This document shows, piece after piece, positions 1 through 9,443 of a stretch of 64,000 bases of DNA. The notes beneath the pieces were generated by a model. The model saw nothing but the letters and a program-made list of their open reading frames with translations, was not told the DNA's origin and ran no database searches. The DNA is from Paraburkholderia edwinii (GTDB lineage Bacteria > Pseudomonadota > Gammaproteobacteria > Burkholderiales > Burkholderiaceae), in NCBI RefSeq assembly GCF_019428685.1, contig NZ_CP080096.1, positions 1,488,001 through 1,552,000 of the forward strand, written 5' to 3'. How positions within the stretch are numbered: position 1 is the stretch's first letter; every line of letters starts with the position of its first letter. The position numbers and the translations under genes were made by a program.

Positions 1-1850
1 CGTGGCGCATCGATGGTCCGCACGACACGCAACTCACGGGCCGCGCGTTCGACGCTCAGAAAGAGTTGCTCGATCCGTTTGCGCGCGCGGTCGATAGCCG
101 GTTGTGGATTCGCCGTCCGGTTGGCGATCAGGTCAATCGCGCGCACGCGACGAACCGGGCGCTCGTCACGGAGCCGCTCAAGCCGTTGCAGACCACGACC
201 GCCCGACGTGCCGTGCGCACCCTCACCGACGCGGTGATCTACGAACTGCATGTAGGCGGCTTCACGCGCGATCCGTCGAGCGGCGTCGCGCACGCAGGAA
301 CCTTCGCCGGGTTGATCGAAAAAATTCCGTATCTGAAGGAACTCGGTGTGACGCATGTCGAACTCTTGCCGGTGATGGCGTTCGACGAACAGGATGTTCC
401 GCCCATCGCGGCCGGGCGAGGGCTCGTCAATTTCTGGGGGTATAGCACGCACAGCTACTACAGTCCGCATCCGCGCTATTGCCGCGACCCGGCGCGCGCG
501 CCGCAGGAATTCCGTGAGCTAACCGATGCGATGCACGAGGCCGGTATCGCGGTGCTCATCGACGTCGTGTTTAACCACACGGCCGAAGCGGGCGCGGCGG
601 GGCCAGTGATTAACTTCAAGGGCCTCGCTAACGATATCTTCTATCAGCACGATGCGGGCGACCGGCGTCAGTACCTCGATTACACCGGTTGCGGTAATAC
701 GGTGAACTGCAACCATCCGCTCGTCACCGCATTCATTGTTCACTGCCTCGAATACTGGGTGGAGGAACTCGGTGTCGATGGTTTTCGGTTCGATCTCGCG
801 AGCGTGTTCGCGCGCGGCCCGCATGGCGAGCTGATGGGCGATCCGCCACTGCCGTGGTCGCTCGAGGCGTCGCGCGTGCTGTCTCACGTGCCGTTGATCG
901 CGGAAGCGTGGGATGCGGCAGGCCTTTATCACGTCGGCGCGTTTCCGGGCATGGCATGGGCCGAATGGAACGGCCGCTATCGCGATCTGATCCGCCGCTT
1001 CGTTCGCGGCGAATCGGGGCTCGTCGGCCAGGTCGCCACCTGCATTGCAGGCAGTTCCGATATTTATGCGGACGACGGCAGACTCCCGACCAACAGCATC
1101 AACTTTGTGACGTGCCACGACGGCTTTACGCTGCACGATCTCGTCAGCTACGACATGAAACACAACGAGGCCAACGGCGACGACAATCGCGACGGCAGCA
1201 ACGACAATCTTTCGTGGAATTGCGGAACGGAGGGCGAAACGCACGATGCGGCGATCATGGCCTTGCGCCACCGTCAGGCACGCAATCTGATGGCGATTCT
1301 GCTGTTGAGCCAGGGTGTGCCGATGATTCTTGCCGGCGACGAAGCGCTGCGCAGCCAGCGCGGCAACAACAACGTCTATTGCCAGGACAACGCGCTTGCG
1401 TGGTTCGACTGGGAGCCTTCAAAAGCGGGCACGGACATGACGCGTTTCGTGCGCGAGCTGATCGCGTTGCGCAAGCGTCACGCGAATCTGCGACGAAGAC
1501 GATTTCTGACCGGCGCGGCTTCGGCCGGCCGGACGCAGCCGGACGTCGTGTGGCATGGCGAGCGCCTGAACGAAGCTGCGTGGCACGATCATGGCGCACG
1601 GCTGCTCGCGTTTACGCTCGGCGGTGAAGCCGCGGGTGAACCGGCGCTGCACGTGGTCTTCAATATGAATGCGTCGCCTCGCGATGTTGCGCTACCGGTA
1701 TTCGACGGGCGGTGCTGGCGGCGCATCGTCGATACCGCGCTGGAGAGTCCGCACGATATCGCGTCAGCAGAAGAGTGGATCGCGACGGAAAGCGGGCATT
1801 GCAGGGTGGAAGCCCGCAGCGTCGTGGTATTCGAAGAAGGCCCGGCGTAG
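1..1850 (+). CDS. glgX: Glycogen debranching enzyme GlgX, 5'-truncated by the window edge
   Basis: A GH13 isoamylase-type enzyme that cleaves alpha-1,6 branches of glycogen limit dextrin in the cytoplasm. The reading frame is open from base 3, and the residues before the first internal ATG (WRIDGPHDTQLTGRAF) already fit the family, so about 100 N-terminal residues lie outside the window. The catalytic triad is visible: nucleophile Asp in GFRFDLAS (codon 792), acid/base Glu in IAEAWD (codon 903) and the third Asp in CHDGFTLHD (codon 1119). The GDE(A)xRSQRGNNNVYCQDN stretch near 1335-1390 is also typical of GlgX. The rest of the glycogen operon would lie upstream. Confidence 0.95.
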   Translation, partial: WRIDGPHDTQLTGRAFDAQKELLDPFARAVDSRLWIRRPVGDQVNRAHATNRALVTEPLKPLQTTTARRAVRTLTDAVIYELHVGGFTRDPSSGVAHAGTFAGLIEKIPYLKELGVTHVELLPVMAFDEQDVPPIAAGRGLVNFWGYSTHSYYSPHPRYCRDPARAPQEFRELTDAMHEAGIAVLIDVVFNHTAEAGAAGPVINFKGLANDIFYQHDAGDRRQYLDYTGCGNTVNCNHPLVTAFIVHCLEYWVEELGVDGFRFDLASVFARGPHGELMGDPPLPWSLEASRVLSHVPLIAEAWDAAGLYHVGAFPGMAWAEWNGRYRDLIRRFVRGESGLVGQVATCIAGSSDIYADDGRLPTNSINFVTCHDGFTLHDLVSYDMKHNEANGDDNRDGSNDNLSWNCGTEGETHDAAIMALRHRQARNLMAILLLSQGVPMILAGDEALRSQRGNNNVYCQDNALAWFDWEPSKAGTDMTRFVRELIALRKRHANLRRRRFLTGAASAGRTQPDVVWHGERLNEAAWHDHGARLLAFTLGGEAAGEPALHVVFNMNASPRDVALPVFDGRCWRRIVDTALESPHDIASAEEWIATESGHCRVEARSVVVFEEGPA

Positions 1851-1915
1851 ATGCGAGCGCAAAAGTAGACGCAGAAAGTAGGCGCACCCATGCGTACGAC
1901 TTTGCCGGCGTGCGC

Positions 1916-2386
1916 TCAATCGAGGCGTTTGCGCGTAGTCAATCCACTCGCCTTATCCCACTGCTCGGGCGTCATCTTTTGCACGGTGACACCGAACGTC
2001 CAGATATGTCCTTCGGGATCTCTCGCGCGATAGGTCCGGTCGCCATAGAACTGCGTGGCCGGTTCCATCACGATCATCGCGCCGGCTGCGCGTGCGTGCG
2101 CGCAATGCGCATCGATGTCCTCGCCCTCCGCCAACTGCACATGAACGGACTGCGTGTTTCTGCCGCCGACCGAGCGCGGGCTTTTATGATCGTCGCTCCA
2201 TTCGCTGCCGACCATGACGACCGAATCGCCATACGACATTTCGGAATGGGCGAGATTGCCGTCGCCGTCGAGCAGGACGAAGAGCGGCTCGAACCCGAAT
2301 GCGGCTTCGAGCCATCGATATGCGGCTTTCGGGTCCTGATAGGAAACCGCGCTCGAAAGGCCTTTAGTGCGGTAGAAGTCGGTCAT
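1916..2386 (-). CDS. VOC/glyoxalase-fold protein (PhnB-like)
   Basis: A 156-residue single-domain vicinal-oxygen-chelate protein. It has the typical opening (SAVSYQDPKAAYRWLEAAFGFEP), a central strand HSEMSYGDSVVMVG and the C-terminal signature YGDRTYRARDPEGHIWTFG. Related proteins include bleomycin/fosfomycin resistance proteins and glyoxalase-like enzymes, but the substrate cannot be deduced. The start is supported by a GGAGGAG ribosome-binding site 6-9 bases upstream. It is divergent from the LysR gene across 148 bases, so it could be a target of that regulator. It is convergent with glgX. Confidence 0.85.
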   Translation of the reverse strand: MTDFYRTKGLSSAVSYQDPKAAYRWLEAAFGFEPLFVLLDGDGNLAHSEMSYGDSVVMVGSEWSDDHKSPRSVGGRNTQSVHVQLAEGEDIDAHCAHARAAGAMIVMEPATQFYGDRTYRARDPEGHIWTFGVTVQKMTPEQWDKASGLTTRKRLD

Positions 2387-2534
2387 CGTGCTCCTCCTGT
2401 TCGTTCGCGTAAGGGTATGACCTGGTAAGTATCGAATATTTATCGCAGGTTACAAGCCGTAGGGGCTTTCCATTGCAGACCCCTTTTGAGCGACTCCTTA
2501 AACTTCTACGCACAACGACCGACGTAGAGGCTCC

Positions 2535-3443
2535 ATGACCCTTCAGCAGCTGGAGACGTTTTTCTGGACCGTCAAGCTCGGCAGCTTCGCGGCAGCGGCC
2601 GAGCGCCTGTACGCAACGCAATCGGCGGTCTCGATGCGCTTGCGCGAACTCGAACGGGCGCTCGGCGTCGAGCTGTTCGACAGAACCCATCGTGCGGCGC
2701 GTCTCACGCCGAAGGGCCGCGAACTGATGGACTACGCGAGCCGGATCCTCGATCTGTCGACCGAGCTCGAACACCGCATCGGTGCGCCCGAAGCGGTGTC
2801 GGGTGTCGTGCGTTTCGGCGTGGCGGAAGTCGTGACGACGACCTGGTTGCCGCGGCTCATCACCGTGATTGCGGAGCGGTATCCGAACGTACGGCTCGAG
2901 ATCGAGGAGGCGCTGACGGCCGAACTGATGGCAAGCCTGCGCCAGGCGGAACTCGAACTCGTGCTTGCGCCGGGGCATACACGAACGCCTGAGCTGTCGA
3001 CGCTGTCGCTTGGCGTCGTCGACTTTCAATGGATGGCGAGCCCCGCACTGGGCCTTGGCGACCGTACGTACAGCCCTCGCGAGCTGGCCGGGTATCCGAT
3101 CATCGGTATGAAGCAGTCGTCGTTTCACTATGCCGCGCTCGAGGACTGGTTCATGAGCGAACACGCGCGTTGCCGGTATCTTGCGCGCTGCAAAAGCGTC
3201 GCGGTCGCGGCGTCGATGACGATTGCGGGCATGGGCGTGTCGTATCTGCCGGTGCGCTCGTATCTGCCGGAAATCACGCAGGGCAAGCTGACCGTGGTCC
3301 ATGTCACGAATCCGCTCGAGCCCGTCGAGTTTATTGCGGCCTGCCCCGCGGGCCATTCGTATTCGCTCCCAAGGGCGATCGCGGAACTGGCGCGCGAGGT
3401 CAGCGATTTCGAGCGTATCGAGATCCAGACCGACAGCCCATGA
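2535..3443 (+). CDS. LysR-family transcriptional regulator
   Basis: A 302-residue LysR protein, normal length for the family. It has an N-terminal winged helix (residues 3-62, FFWTVKLGSFAAAAERLYATQSAVSMRLRELE) and a periplasmic-binding-like co-inducer domain from about residue 90. The start has an AGAGG site just upstream. It lies directly ahead of, and in the same direction as, the reductase/oxygenase/transporter genes, with a 207-base gap that contains an ACTC-GTTT-GAGT dyad at 3542-3553, a possible LysR box. The likely job is control of that oxygenase unit in response to its aromatic or related substrate. This is inferred from position only. Confidence 0.9.
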   Translation: MTLQQLETFFWTVKLGSFAAAAERLYATQSAVSMRLRELERALGVELFDRTHRAARLTPKGRELMDYASRILDLSTELEHRIGAPEAVSGVVRFGVAEVVTTTWLPRLITVIAERYPNVRLEIEEALTAELMASLRQAELELVLAPGHTRTPELSTLSLGVVDFQWMASPALGLGDRTYSPRELAGYPIIGMKQSSFHYAALEDWFMSEHARCRYLARCKSVAVAASMTIAGMGVSYLPVRSYLPEITQGKLTVVHVTNPLEPVEFIAACPAGHSYSLPRAIAELAREVSDFERIEIQTDSP

Positions 3444-3650
3444 CCTGTTCGTACGACAAAAAGGTTAGACGAAGCGCGGCGGCGAAAATGCTGCGGCGCA
3501 TAACGACAGTTCAACAAACTTGATGCTTCAGCGCGCGAATTACTCGTTTGAGTTCATGCTTTCGCGAGCCTAATCTTTTCCTCAAGCACAGCGCATGAGC
3601 CTCACCAAAAGGCCTCACACAGACTGGTGCTGCGAATCAAGGAGGAAGAC

Positions 3651-4685
3651 ATGGAAGCGGTCCTCGTGCGGGAGGAGGCCCCCGTTCGTGCCAGTGACGA
3701 GCGGCACGCAAAGCTTGAAGTCCGTTTGAAGTCCATCACGGCGCTTGCCGACGATATCAACGCTTTCGAATTCGTGAGCGCAAATGGCGCGTTGCTGCCT
3801 GCGTTCACGGCCGGCTCGCATATCGACGTGTATCTCGCGGGCGGCGTCATCCGCCAGTATTCGCTCTGCAACTCGTCTCTGGAACGGCATCGTTACGTGG
3901 TCGCTGTGCTGCGCGACGAGCGGGGCCGCGGCGGCTCGGTTGCCATGCACGACACCCTGCGTGCGGGCCAGAAGCTGCAGATTTCTCAGCCACGCAATCA
4001 TTTCGCACTCTCGAGCGCTGCCGGCCTGCACGTGTTTATCGCCGGCGGGATCGGCATTACGCCGGTCATGGCAATGATCGACGAGGTGCGTAAACGTGGG
4101 CAGGCGTTTCATCTCTACTATTGCGCGCGCACGGCGCAACGCGCCGCGTTCCTTGACGAACTGAAGCCGCTGATCGAAAGCGGTCAAGCATCGCTTCATT
4201 TCGATAATGGCGACCCGCGTAACGGCCTCGACCTCGTATCGACACTGAGCGGTTATTCGTCCGGCACGCATCTCTACTATTGCGGTCCCGGCCCGCTGAT
4301 GGACGCGATCGAAGCGGCGAGCGCGCACTGGCCAGCGGCGACGCGCCATTGCGAGCGTTTTTCCGCGGGCGCCGCGGCGAACCCCACTCGAAGCAGCAAC
4401 ACCGATAGCGGCAGCGAAAAAGACGCGCCGTTCGACGTCGAACTGCGCCGCTCGCAGAAAACGCTGACCGTGCAGCCGGGCGAGTCGATTGTCGACGTGC
4501 TTCGATGCAATGGCGTCGACGTCGATACGTCGTGTTGCGAGGGGTATTGCGGCACCTGCATGACGCGCTATCTTGCCGGCGAGCCGATCCATCGCGACAC
4601 GGTGCTCGACGACGAAGACCGTGAGGAGTTCGTGATGATCTGCTGCGCGCGCGCGAAGAGCGCGACGCTCGTGCTCGACATCTGA
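3651..4685 (+). CDS. PDR/VanB-family oxidoreductase (Rieske oxygenase reductase)
   Basis: A 344-residue electron-transfer reductase passing electrons from NAD(P)H through flavin and a [2Fe-2S] cluster to a Rieske oxygenase. Domain order: ferredoxin-reductase flavin domain with RQYSL at 69-72, NAD-binding domain with GGIGITPVMAM at 132-142, and a C-terminal plant-type ferredoxin with Cys295, Cys300, Cys303 and a fourth Cys at 331/332. The start was chosen at 3651 because AAGGAGGAAGAC precedes it; an upstream in-frame start at 3627 lacks such a site. The partner oxygenase begins 90 bases downstream. Confidence 0.92.
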   Translation: MEAVLVREEAPVRASDERHAKLEVRLKSITALADDINAFEFVSANGALLPAFTAGSHIDVYLAGGVIRQYSLCNSSLERHRYVVAVLRDERGRGGSVAMHDTLRAGQKLQISQPRNHFALSSAAGLHVFIAGGIGITPVMAMIDEVRKRGQAFHLYYCARTAQRAAFLDELKPLIESGQASLHFDNGDPRNGLDLVSTLSGYSSGTHLYYCGPGPLMDAIEAASAHWPAATRHCERFSAGAAANPTRSSNTDSGSEKDAPFDVELRRSQKTLTVQPGESIVDVLRCNGVDVDTSCCEGYCGTCMTRYLAGEPIHRDTVLDDEDREEFVMICCARAKSATLVLDI

Positions 4686-4775
4686 TTGGCCGGGAAGACC
4701 ACATTTCAAGAAACAGGCCGGACCGCACTGTCCGGTTGCATCGATGTCCCCATTCTTCTGGAGAGGATGCTCGCC

Positions 4776-5894
4776 ATGAGTACATTCGAATACGTCAAAG
4801 ATTGCTGGTATCCGATCGGTTTTTCGTCGGAGTTTCCCGCGGGGCAACTGCAAGGCCACAAGATCGTCAACCGTCCGATCGTGATGTGGCGCTCGGCAGA
4901 AAGCGGCGAGGTCGTTGCATTCGATGACCGGTGCTGTCATAAGCGCTTTCCGCTGTCGCAAAGCAGGCTGCTCGACGACGGCCATCTCGAATGCGCCTAC
5001 CACGGCTTGTGCTACGACACGTCAGGCCGCTGCGTGGCGATTCCGTCCGCGCCGGACAAGCCGATTCCGCCTCAGGCACGCCTCAGTGTCGTGCCGGTCT
5101 GCGAGCAGGACGGCGTGGTATGGGTCTGGCCCGGCAGTCCCGCCGGCGCCCAGCGATTCGCGCCGCCGCGTACGTCCGAAGTAACCGACGCCGGCAACCT
5201 GTCGATCGGCTCGCCCGAGCCGCTGCGCGTGCCGGCGAACTACCTGTTGCTGATCGAGAACCTGCTCGACATCACGCACTTTTATCCGTTGCACGACGGC
5301 AATATCGGTGACAAGGAAAACAGCCGGATTCCGGTCGAACTGGAAGAAGGGGACAGCGAAGGACATACGTTCGTGCGCACCACGCGCCACGTGCACGGCT
5401 ACCGGCAGCCGCCGTATCTGAAGGAGTGGTTCCTGTATGACACGGTCGAACGGGTTCACACGCACTGCATGGTGACCCCGGGGCTGACGCGCGTCGTGAT
5501 GCGCGTCGCGCCCGAGGGCGAACTGGGCACGGACAAGGAACGCGGCTATACGCTGCTGCATCTGCATTTGCCCGTCGACGAGCGCAACCTGGTCTGGCGC
5601 TGGAACGTGTCGTGCAAGGAGTGGCATACGACGCTTAGCGATCCGAACATGCCGACCGCGCGCAAGGTTGCCGAGATGTTCCCGGCTGTCGTCGAGCAGG
5701 ATCAGTGGGCGCTCGAACGCCAGCAACGGATGATGGAATACCCGGACGACGGCTACTCGGAACTGTTCCTCAAAACCGATAAGGCCTTGCGTCGCGCGCG
5801 TCAGATTCTGATGGCGCTGCAGCGCAAGGAGCGCGAACTGCAGATTATGCCGGTTGGCGAGACGTCGGCGGCGAAGGTGTCGGAGCTGGCATAG
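4776..5894 (+). CDS. Rieske aromatic oxygenase / VanA-type O-demethylase alpha subunit
   Basis: A 372-residue terminal oxygenase. The N-terminal Rieske domain has Cys53-x-His55 and Cys73-x2-His76 ligating the [2Fe-2S] cluster. The C-terminal catalytic domain carries the mononuclear iron motif in ENLLDITHFYPLHDG. Length and layout match the vanillate demethylase/phthalate-dioxygenase class rather than three-component dioxygenases, and no beta subunit follows. The start at 4776 is preceded by GGAGAGG at about 9 bases; in-frame starts upstream are less likely. Together with the reductase it forms a two-component monooxygenase or demethylase. Vanillate is only one possible substrate. Confidence 0.9.
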   Translation: MSTFEYVKDCWYPIGFSSEFPAGQLQGHKIVNRPIVMWRSAESGEVVAFDDRCCHKRFPLSQSRLLDDGHLECAYHGLCYDTSGRCVAIPSAPDKPIPPQARLSVVPVCEQDGVVWVWPGSPAGAQRFAPPRTSEVTDAGNLSIGSPEPLRVPANYLLLIENLLDITHFYPLHDGNIGDKENSRIPVELEEGDSEGHTFVRTTRHVHGYRQPPYLKEWFLYDTVERVHTHCMVTPGLTRVVMRVAPEGELGTDKERGYTLLHLHLPVDERNLVWRWNVSCKEWHTTLSDPNMPTARKVAEMFPAVVEQDQWALERQQRMMEYPDDGYSELFLKTDKALRRARQILMALQRKERELQIMPVGETSAAKVSELA

Positions 5895-6022
5895 ATCGAA
5901 GCCCGACGCGTGGCTGCCGTACAGAAAAAGCCGGAGAACCGCGGTATATCAGTTTAACGAGCGGTTCAACGAGCGGTCGAACCTGGCAGCCCTGATAAAG
6001 ACCCATGGTCAGGAGACACATT

Positions 6023-7462
6023 GTGGAAACCCATGATACTTCGCCGCTCGCGGTCCGGCCGCAGTCCGCTCCCCGTTCCGAAGGGGACCACAAGACCTTG
6101 CTGCAGCGCGCTGTTTCGTCGTGCGTGTACGTGTTCGAGCGCGTGATGCCCGACCCGTTCGTGATCGTGATCCTGCTGACGGTGCTGGTCGCGGCGCTAT
6201 CGCTTGCGTTTGCGCCGAAAGGCACACCCGATACGATTCTCACCGGCTGGTACAAGGGCATCTTCGGCATCTTCACGTTCGCGTTCCAGATGGTGCTGGT
6301 TCTAGTGACCGGTTACGCACTCGCAAGTGCGCCGCTGATCAAGGCCGGCTTGCGCAGCGTGAGTCGGCTGGCGGTCGGGCCCGTATCGGCGGTGCTGCTC
6401 GTGTTCGGCGTCGGCGCCGTCGCCACGTTTCTGAACTGGGGCTTCGGGCTCGTCGTGGGCGCGCTGCTGTCGAAGCAGGTTGCCAGGCAGGTGCGCGTGG
6501 ATTTCGCGTGGCTCGTCGCTGCTGCCTACAGTTCATGGGTGCTGTGGGCGTTCACGGGCATGTCGAGTTCGATTGCGCTGTCGATCGCGTCGCCCGGCAA
6601 TCCGCTCAATATCGTCGAGCAGCACACGCACGCGGCGGTGCCGCTCACGCATACCGTGTTCACCGGATGGAACCTGCTTGCGGGCGTCGCGGCGATGGTC
6701 CTGATTCCGGTGGTGTTTATCCTGATGCGGCCCGCCGACAAGGATGTCATCGCCGCCGACGCCAGCCTGATCGAGGCCGAGGAGAAAAAGATCGAGCAAG
6801 CCGACGATTCACGCGCGGGAACATTCGCCGGCGTGCTCGAACGCTCGCGGATCTGCGCGCTCGTGTTCGTTCTGGCCGGCGCGGCTTATCTCGCCATGCA
6901 ATGGATTCGCCACGGCGTGAACCTCGACATCAACACGGTGATCTTTATCTTTCTGCTTGCCGGGCTGTGTTTGCACGGCAGTCCGCGCCGGTACGTTGGG
7001 GCGGTGACAGAGGCCGCGAAAGTGACCGGGCCGATGCTGCTGCAATACCCGTTTTATGGCGGAATCATGGGGATCATGGGCGCGACCGGGCTCGATGAAG
7101 TGGTGGCACATGCCTATATTCATGTCGCGTCGGGCAATACGCTGCCGTTTCTCAGCTATCTGGCTTCAGGCGTGATTACGCTCTTTATTCCGAGTGGCGG
7201 CGGCCATTGGGCGGTGCAGGGGCCGTTCACGATTCCGGCTGCGATGCAGTTGGGCGCGTCGTTGCCGGGCACCTCGATGGCGATCGCCGCAGGCGAAATG
7301 GCGGGCAGTTTGCTGCAGCCGTTCTGGGCCATTCCGGTGGTGGCGATTGCCGGTCTCGGCGTGCAGCGTGTTCTGGGCTTTACGCTTGTGATTTTCCTGA
7401 CGGCCGGTTCGTTGCTGGGGCTCGTCTATCTGTTCGTCGTGCCGGTGTGGGCGGGAGCGTAA
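6023..7462 (+). CDS. AtoE/TIGR00366-type short-chain fatty acid or carboxylate transporter
   Basis: An inner-membrane carrier of about 479 residues with at least ten hydrophobic segments. The family motif region (SLPGTSMAIAAGEMAGSLLQPFWAIPVVAIAGLG) and the GGGHWAVQGPF segment are characteristic. The GTG at 6023 is preferred because AGGAG lies 7 bases upstream; an ATG at 6005 is in frame but sits ahead of that site. It follows the Rieske oxygenase by 128 bases on the same strand, suggesting uptake of the oxygenase substrate or of a carboxylate co-substrate. Confidence 0.85.
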   Translation: METHDTSPLAVRPQSAPRSEGDHKTLLQRAVSSCVYVFERVMPDPFVIVILLTVLVAALSLAFAPKGTPDTILTGWYKGIFGIFTFAFQMVLVLVTGYALASAPLIKAGLRSVSRLAVGPVSAVLLVFGVGAVATFLNWGFGLVVGALLSKQVARQVRVDFAWLVAAAYSSWVLWAFTGMSSSIALSIASPGNPLNIVEQHTHAAVPLTHTVFTGWNLLAGVAAMVLIPVVFILMRPADKDVIAADASLIEAEEKKIEQADDSRAGTFAGVLERSRICALVFVLAGAAYLAMQWIRHGVNLDINTVIFIFLLAGLCLHGSPRRYVGAVTEAAKVTGPMLLQYPFYGGIMGIMGATGLDEVVAHAYIHVASGNTLPFLSYLASGVITLFIPSGGGHWAVQGPFTIPAAMQLGASLPGTSMAIAAGEMAGSLLQPFWAIPVVAIAGLGVQRVLGFTLVIFLTAGSLLGLVYLFVVPVWAGA

Positions 7463-7778
7463 GCGGCTCGACGAGATGACATGGCGCAGGCAGCGAACCT
7501 GAAATCAAGTAAAAATCGAATGCCGCCTGCGCAATTCGCCGGTCATGCCGGCCGCGATGATCGGTCCATGAAAGTGCGCGCGCAGGCTCTGCGCCGCCAC
7601 GGGCGTTTGATCGCGTGAGTCGTCTTCGACATTGCCTGCGATGCGCGGCTCGATCAGATGCCTTCAGGGCGCATGACGTCGCCCAAAGTGCGCGTCTTCG
7701 TCCGATTTCCTCATCAGCATCGGGTTCCCACCTGAAGACGTAGTGCTCTCGCCGAATCACGTCATCAGATGGATGCTT

Positions 7779-7795
7779 TTGGTACCGGTTACAAA
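7779..7795. promoter_or_regulatory. LacI-type operator, site A
   Basis: Core GGTACCGGTTACA, near-palindromic around CC|GG at 7786/7787. It matches the shared TGTAACCGGT core on the complementary strand. It lies upstream of the porin. Confidence 0.65.
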
Positions 7796-7891
7796 ATATC
7801 GTTAAAAAAGTCAACGTGTCCTGAAATAGCACTTTTTGTGGCGCGTTGTTGCGCGTGTTTTTAACGATTTTTCATCCTTGTCGATCCAAAA

Positions 7892-7907
7892 GAAACCGGT
7901 TACATTG
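7892..7907. promoter_or_regulatory. LacI-type operator, site B
   Basis: Core AAACCGGTTACATTG; the complementary strand reads CAATGTAACCGGTTT. Its centre is 111 bases from site A, so the porin promoter region carries a pair of sites. Confidence 0.7.
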
Positions 7908-8063
7908 ACGTAATCGCGGTGGCGTTCGTCCACGTGTAGCCGCGATGCGTCCAGCCAGGGCGCCCCCAGGCATTTCACCCGTAAATCGCGCATCCGCTTC
8001 GCGCATGCGCGTGGGATGGCTTTGTCTTCAATAACTGGCGCAACTAAAAGACAGGAGACGTTG

Positions 8064-9281
8064 ATGAAGCGGTTTGCAGGAACCGGAGCGCTGATCGCGG
8101 CGGCCGGAGCGGCGATTTGCGCGACGCCGGCATGCGCGCAGAGCAGCGTGACGCTGTACGGCATTATTGACACCGGCGTCGTCTATCAGAGCAGTTCGAC
8201 GTCGCTCGGCTCGACAAGCGGGGGCCACTCGGCTGTGAAGCTCGCCACCGGCATCTGGGCCGGCGATCGCATCGGATTCAAGGGTAACGAAGATCTCGGC
8301 GGCGGCAACCACGCGCTGTTCGTGCTCGAATCGGGCTATAACGGCACGACGGGCGGTGCGCAGTTCTCAGGTGCGATGTTCGGGCGGCAGGCATTCATCG
8401 GCCTTGCGAACGACAAATACGGCTCGCTCACGCTCGGCCGGCAGTACACGCCGTACTACCTGCTGCTGTCCACCTATAGCCCGACCACCTGGCTCACGGG
8501 CTTCTTCGGCGCACACCCCGGCGACCTCGATTCGCTCGATACGGTATTCCGCGCGAACAATACGGTGATGTACACATCGCCGACGCTGTACGGCCTCAAG
8601 GTCAGCGCTTCGTATTCGCTCGGCGGCGTGCCGGGCTCGTTCAACAGCGGCGCGACGTGGAGCGCGGCGGCGCTGTATCAGGCGGGCCCTGCGGGCATCG
8701 CGGTCGGCTTCATGCGCGTGAACAACTCGACGCCGGGCGGCGGGCCGTGGGGCGCGAATTCGACGCTGACCTCGGGCGGCCAGGTGGCGATTTCATCCGC
8801 GACCAACGGCTATGCGACCAACGCCGCGCAGCAGCGCGTGGCAGTGACGGCCGGGTACAACTTCACGCAGAACCTCGATCTGTCGTTGTCGTACTCGAAC
8901 GTGCAGTACATTCCCGGCATTCACTCGCTGTTCACCGACCAGGCGACCTTCAATACCGAAGGCGCGGTGCTGCATCTGCGCGTCGCGCCGGCGTGGGATT
9001 TCGCGGCAGGGTACAGCTACACGCGCGCGACGAAATCGAACGGCATTAGCGATAACGCGTCGTATAGCCAGTTCAATCTGTCCGAGTACTACGCATTATC
9101 GAAGCGAACCGGCATCTATGCGCTACAGGCCTATCAGCGCGCGAACGGCAAGACGCTCGGCACGGCGGGCGGTTCGAGCATCATTGCGGCGACTGCGTCG
9201 CTGGGCGACGGGTTCAATTCGACGCCGGCTTCGGGGCGCAGCATGTTTGCGGCAGGGCTTGCGATCATTCACCGGTTCTAA
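8064..9281 (+). CDS. Gram-negative porin (trimeric 16-strand type)
   Basis: A 405-residue outer-membrane general porin. It has a signal peptide (about residues 1-25, ending PACAQ), the family opening SSVTLYGIIDTGVVYQSS, the region FGRQAFIGLANDKYGSLTLGRQYTP, and a terminal Phe (IIHRF) needed for outer-membrane insertion. AGGAG precedes the start at 8064. Two LacI-type operators upstream tie it to the catabolic module that follows, so it is probably the outer-membrane entry route for that module's substrate. A terminator follows at 9364. Confidence 0.93.
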   Translation: MKRFAGTGALIAAAGAAICATPACAQSSVTLYGIIDTGVVYQSSSTSLGSTSGGHSAVKLATGIWAGDRIGFKGNEDLGGGNHALFVLESGYNGTTGGAQFSGAMFGRQAFIGLANDKYGSLTLGRQYTPYYLLLSTYSPTTWLTGFFGAHPGDLDSLDTVFRANNTVMYTSPTLYGLKVSASYSLGGVPGSFNSGATWSAAALYQAGPAGIAVGFMRVNNSTPGGGPWGANSTLTSGGQVAISSATNGYATNAAQQRVAVTAGYNFTQNLDLSLSYSNVQYIPGIHSLFTDQATFNTEGAVLHLRVAPAWDFAAGYSYTRATKSNGISDNASYSQFNLSEYYALSKRTGIYALQAYQRANGKTLGTAGGSSIIAATASLGDGFNSTPASGRSMFAAGLAIIHRF

Positions 9282-9285
9282 ATGG

Positions 9286-9343
9286 ATCGCGAGCCGGGTT
9301 GCGAACCGGGTTGCGAATCGATCGCGAGCCGGGTTGCGAACCG
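9286..9343. repeat. Two 23-bp direct repeats, 35-bp period
   Basis: Identical 23-base copies at 9286-9308 and 9321-9343, rich in GCGAGCCGGGTTGCGAACCG, lie immediately after the porin stop codon. A partial third motif lies between them. No function is evident. Confidence 0.8.
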
Positions 9344-9363
9344 ATCGCGAGCATCGAAAAACA

Positions 9364-9388
9364 GAAAGCCGGCGTGAGCCGGCTTTCG
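9364..9388. terminator. Hairpin terminator after the porin
   Basis: Perfect 10-base stem GAAAGCCGGC / GCCGGCTTTC with a GTGA loop. It sits between the converging porin and FAH-hydrolase genes, so it can serve both strands. Confidence 0.75.
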
Positions 9389-9443
9389 TATTGGCGGCGC
9401 TGTTTCGCACCGCGCATTCGTTGCGTTATTTACCGCGTGTTCC

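Larger units (their letters stand above)
7463..8063. other. Gene-free promoter region upstream of the porin
   Basis: About 600 bases with no credible gene. It holds two operator-like sites (7779-7795 and 7892-7907) matching the LacI-type palindrome found elsewhere in the module. The stretch between and around them is relatively AT-rich (7795-7910), as expected for a regulated promoter. The remainder shows no hairpin or repeat that I can defend. Confidence 0.6.
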
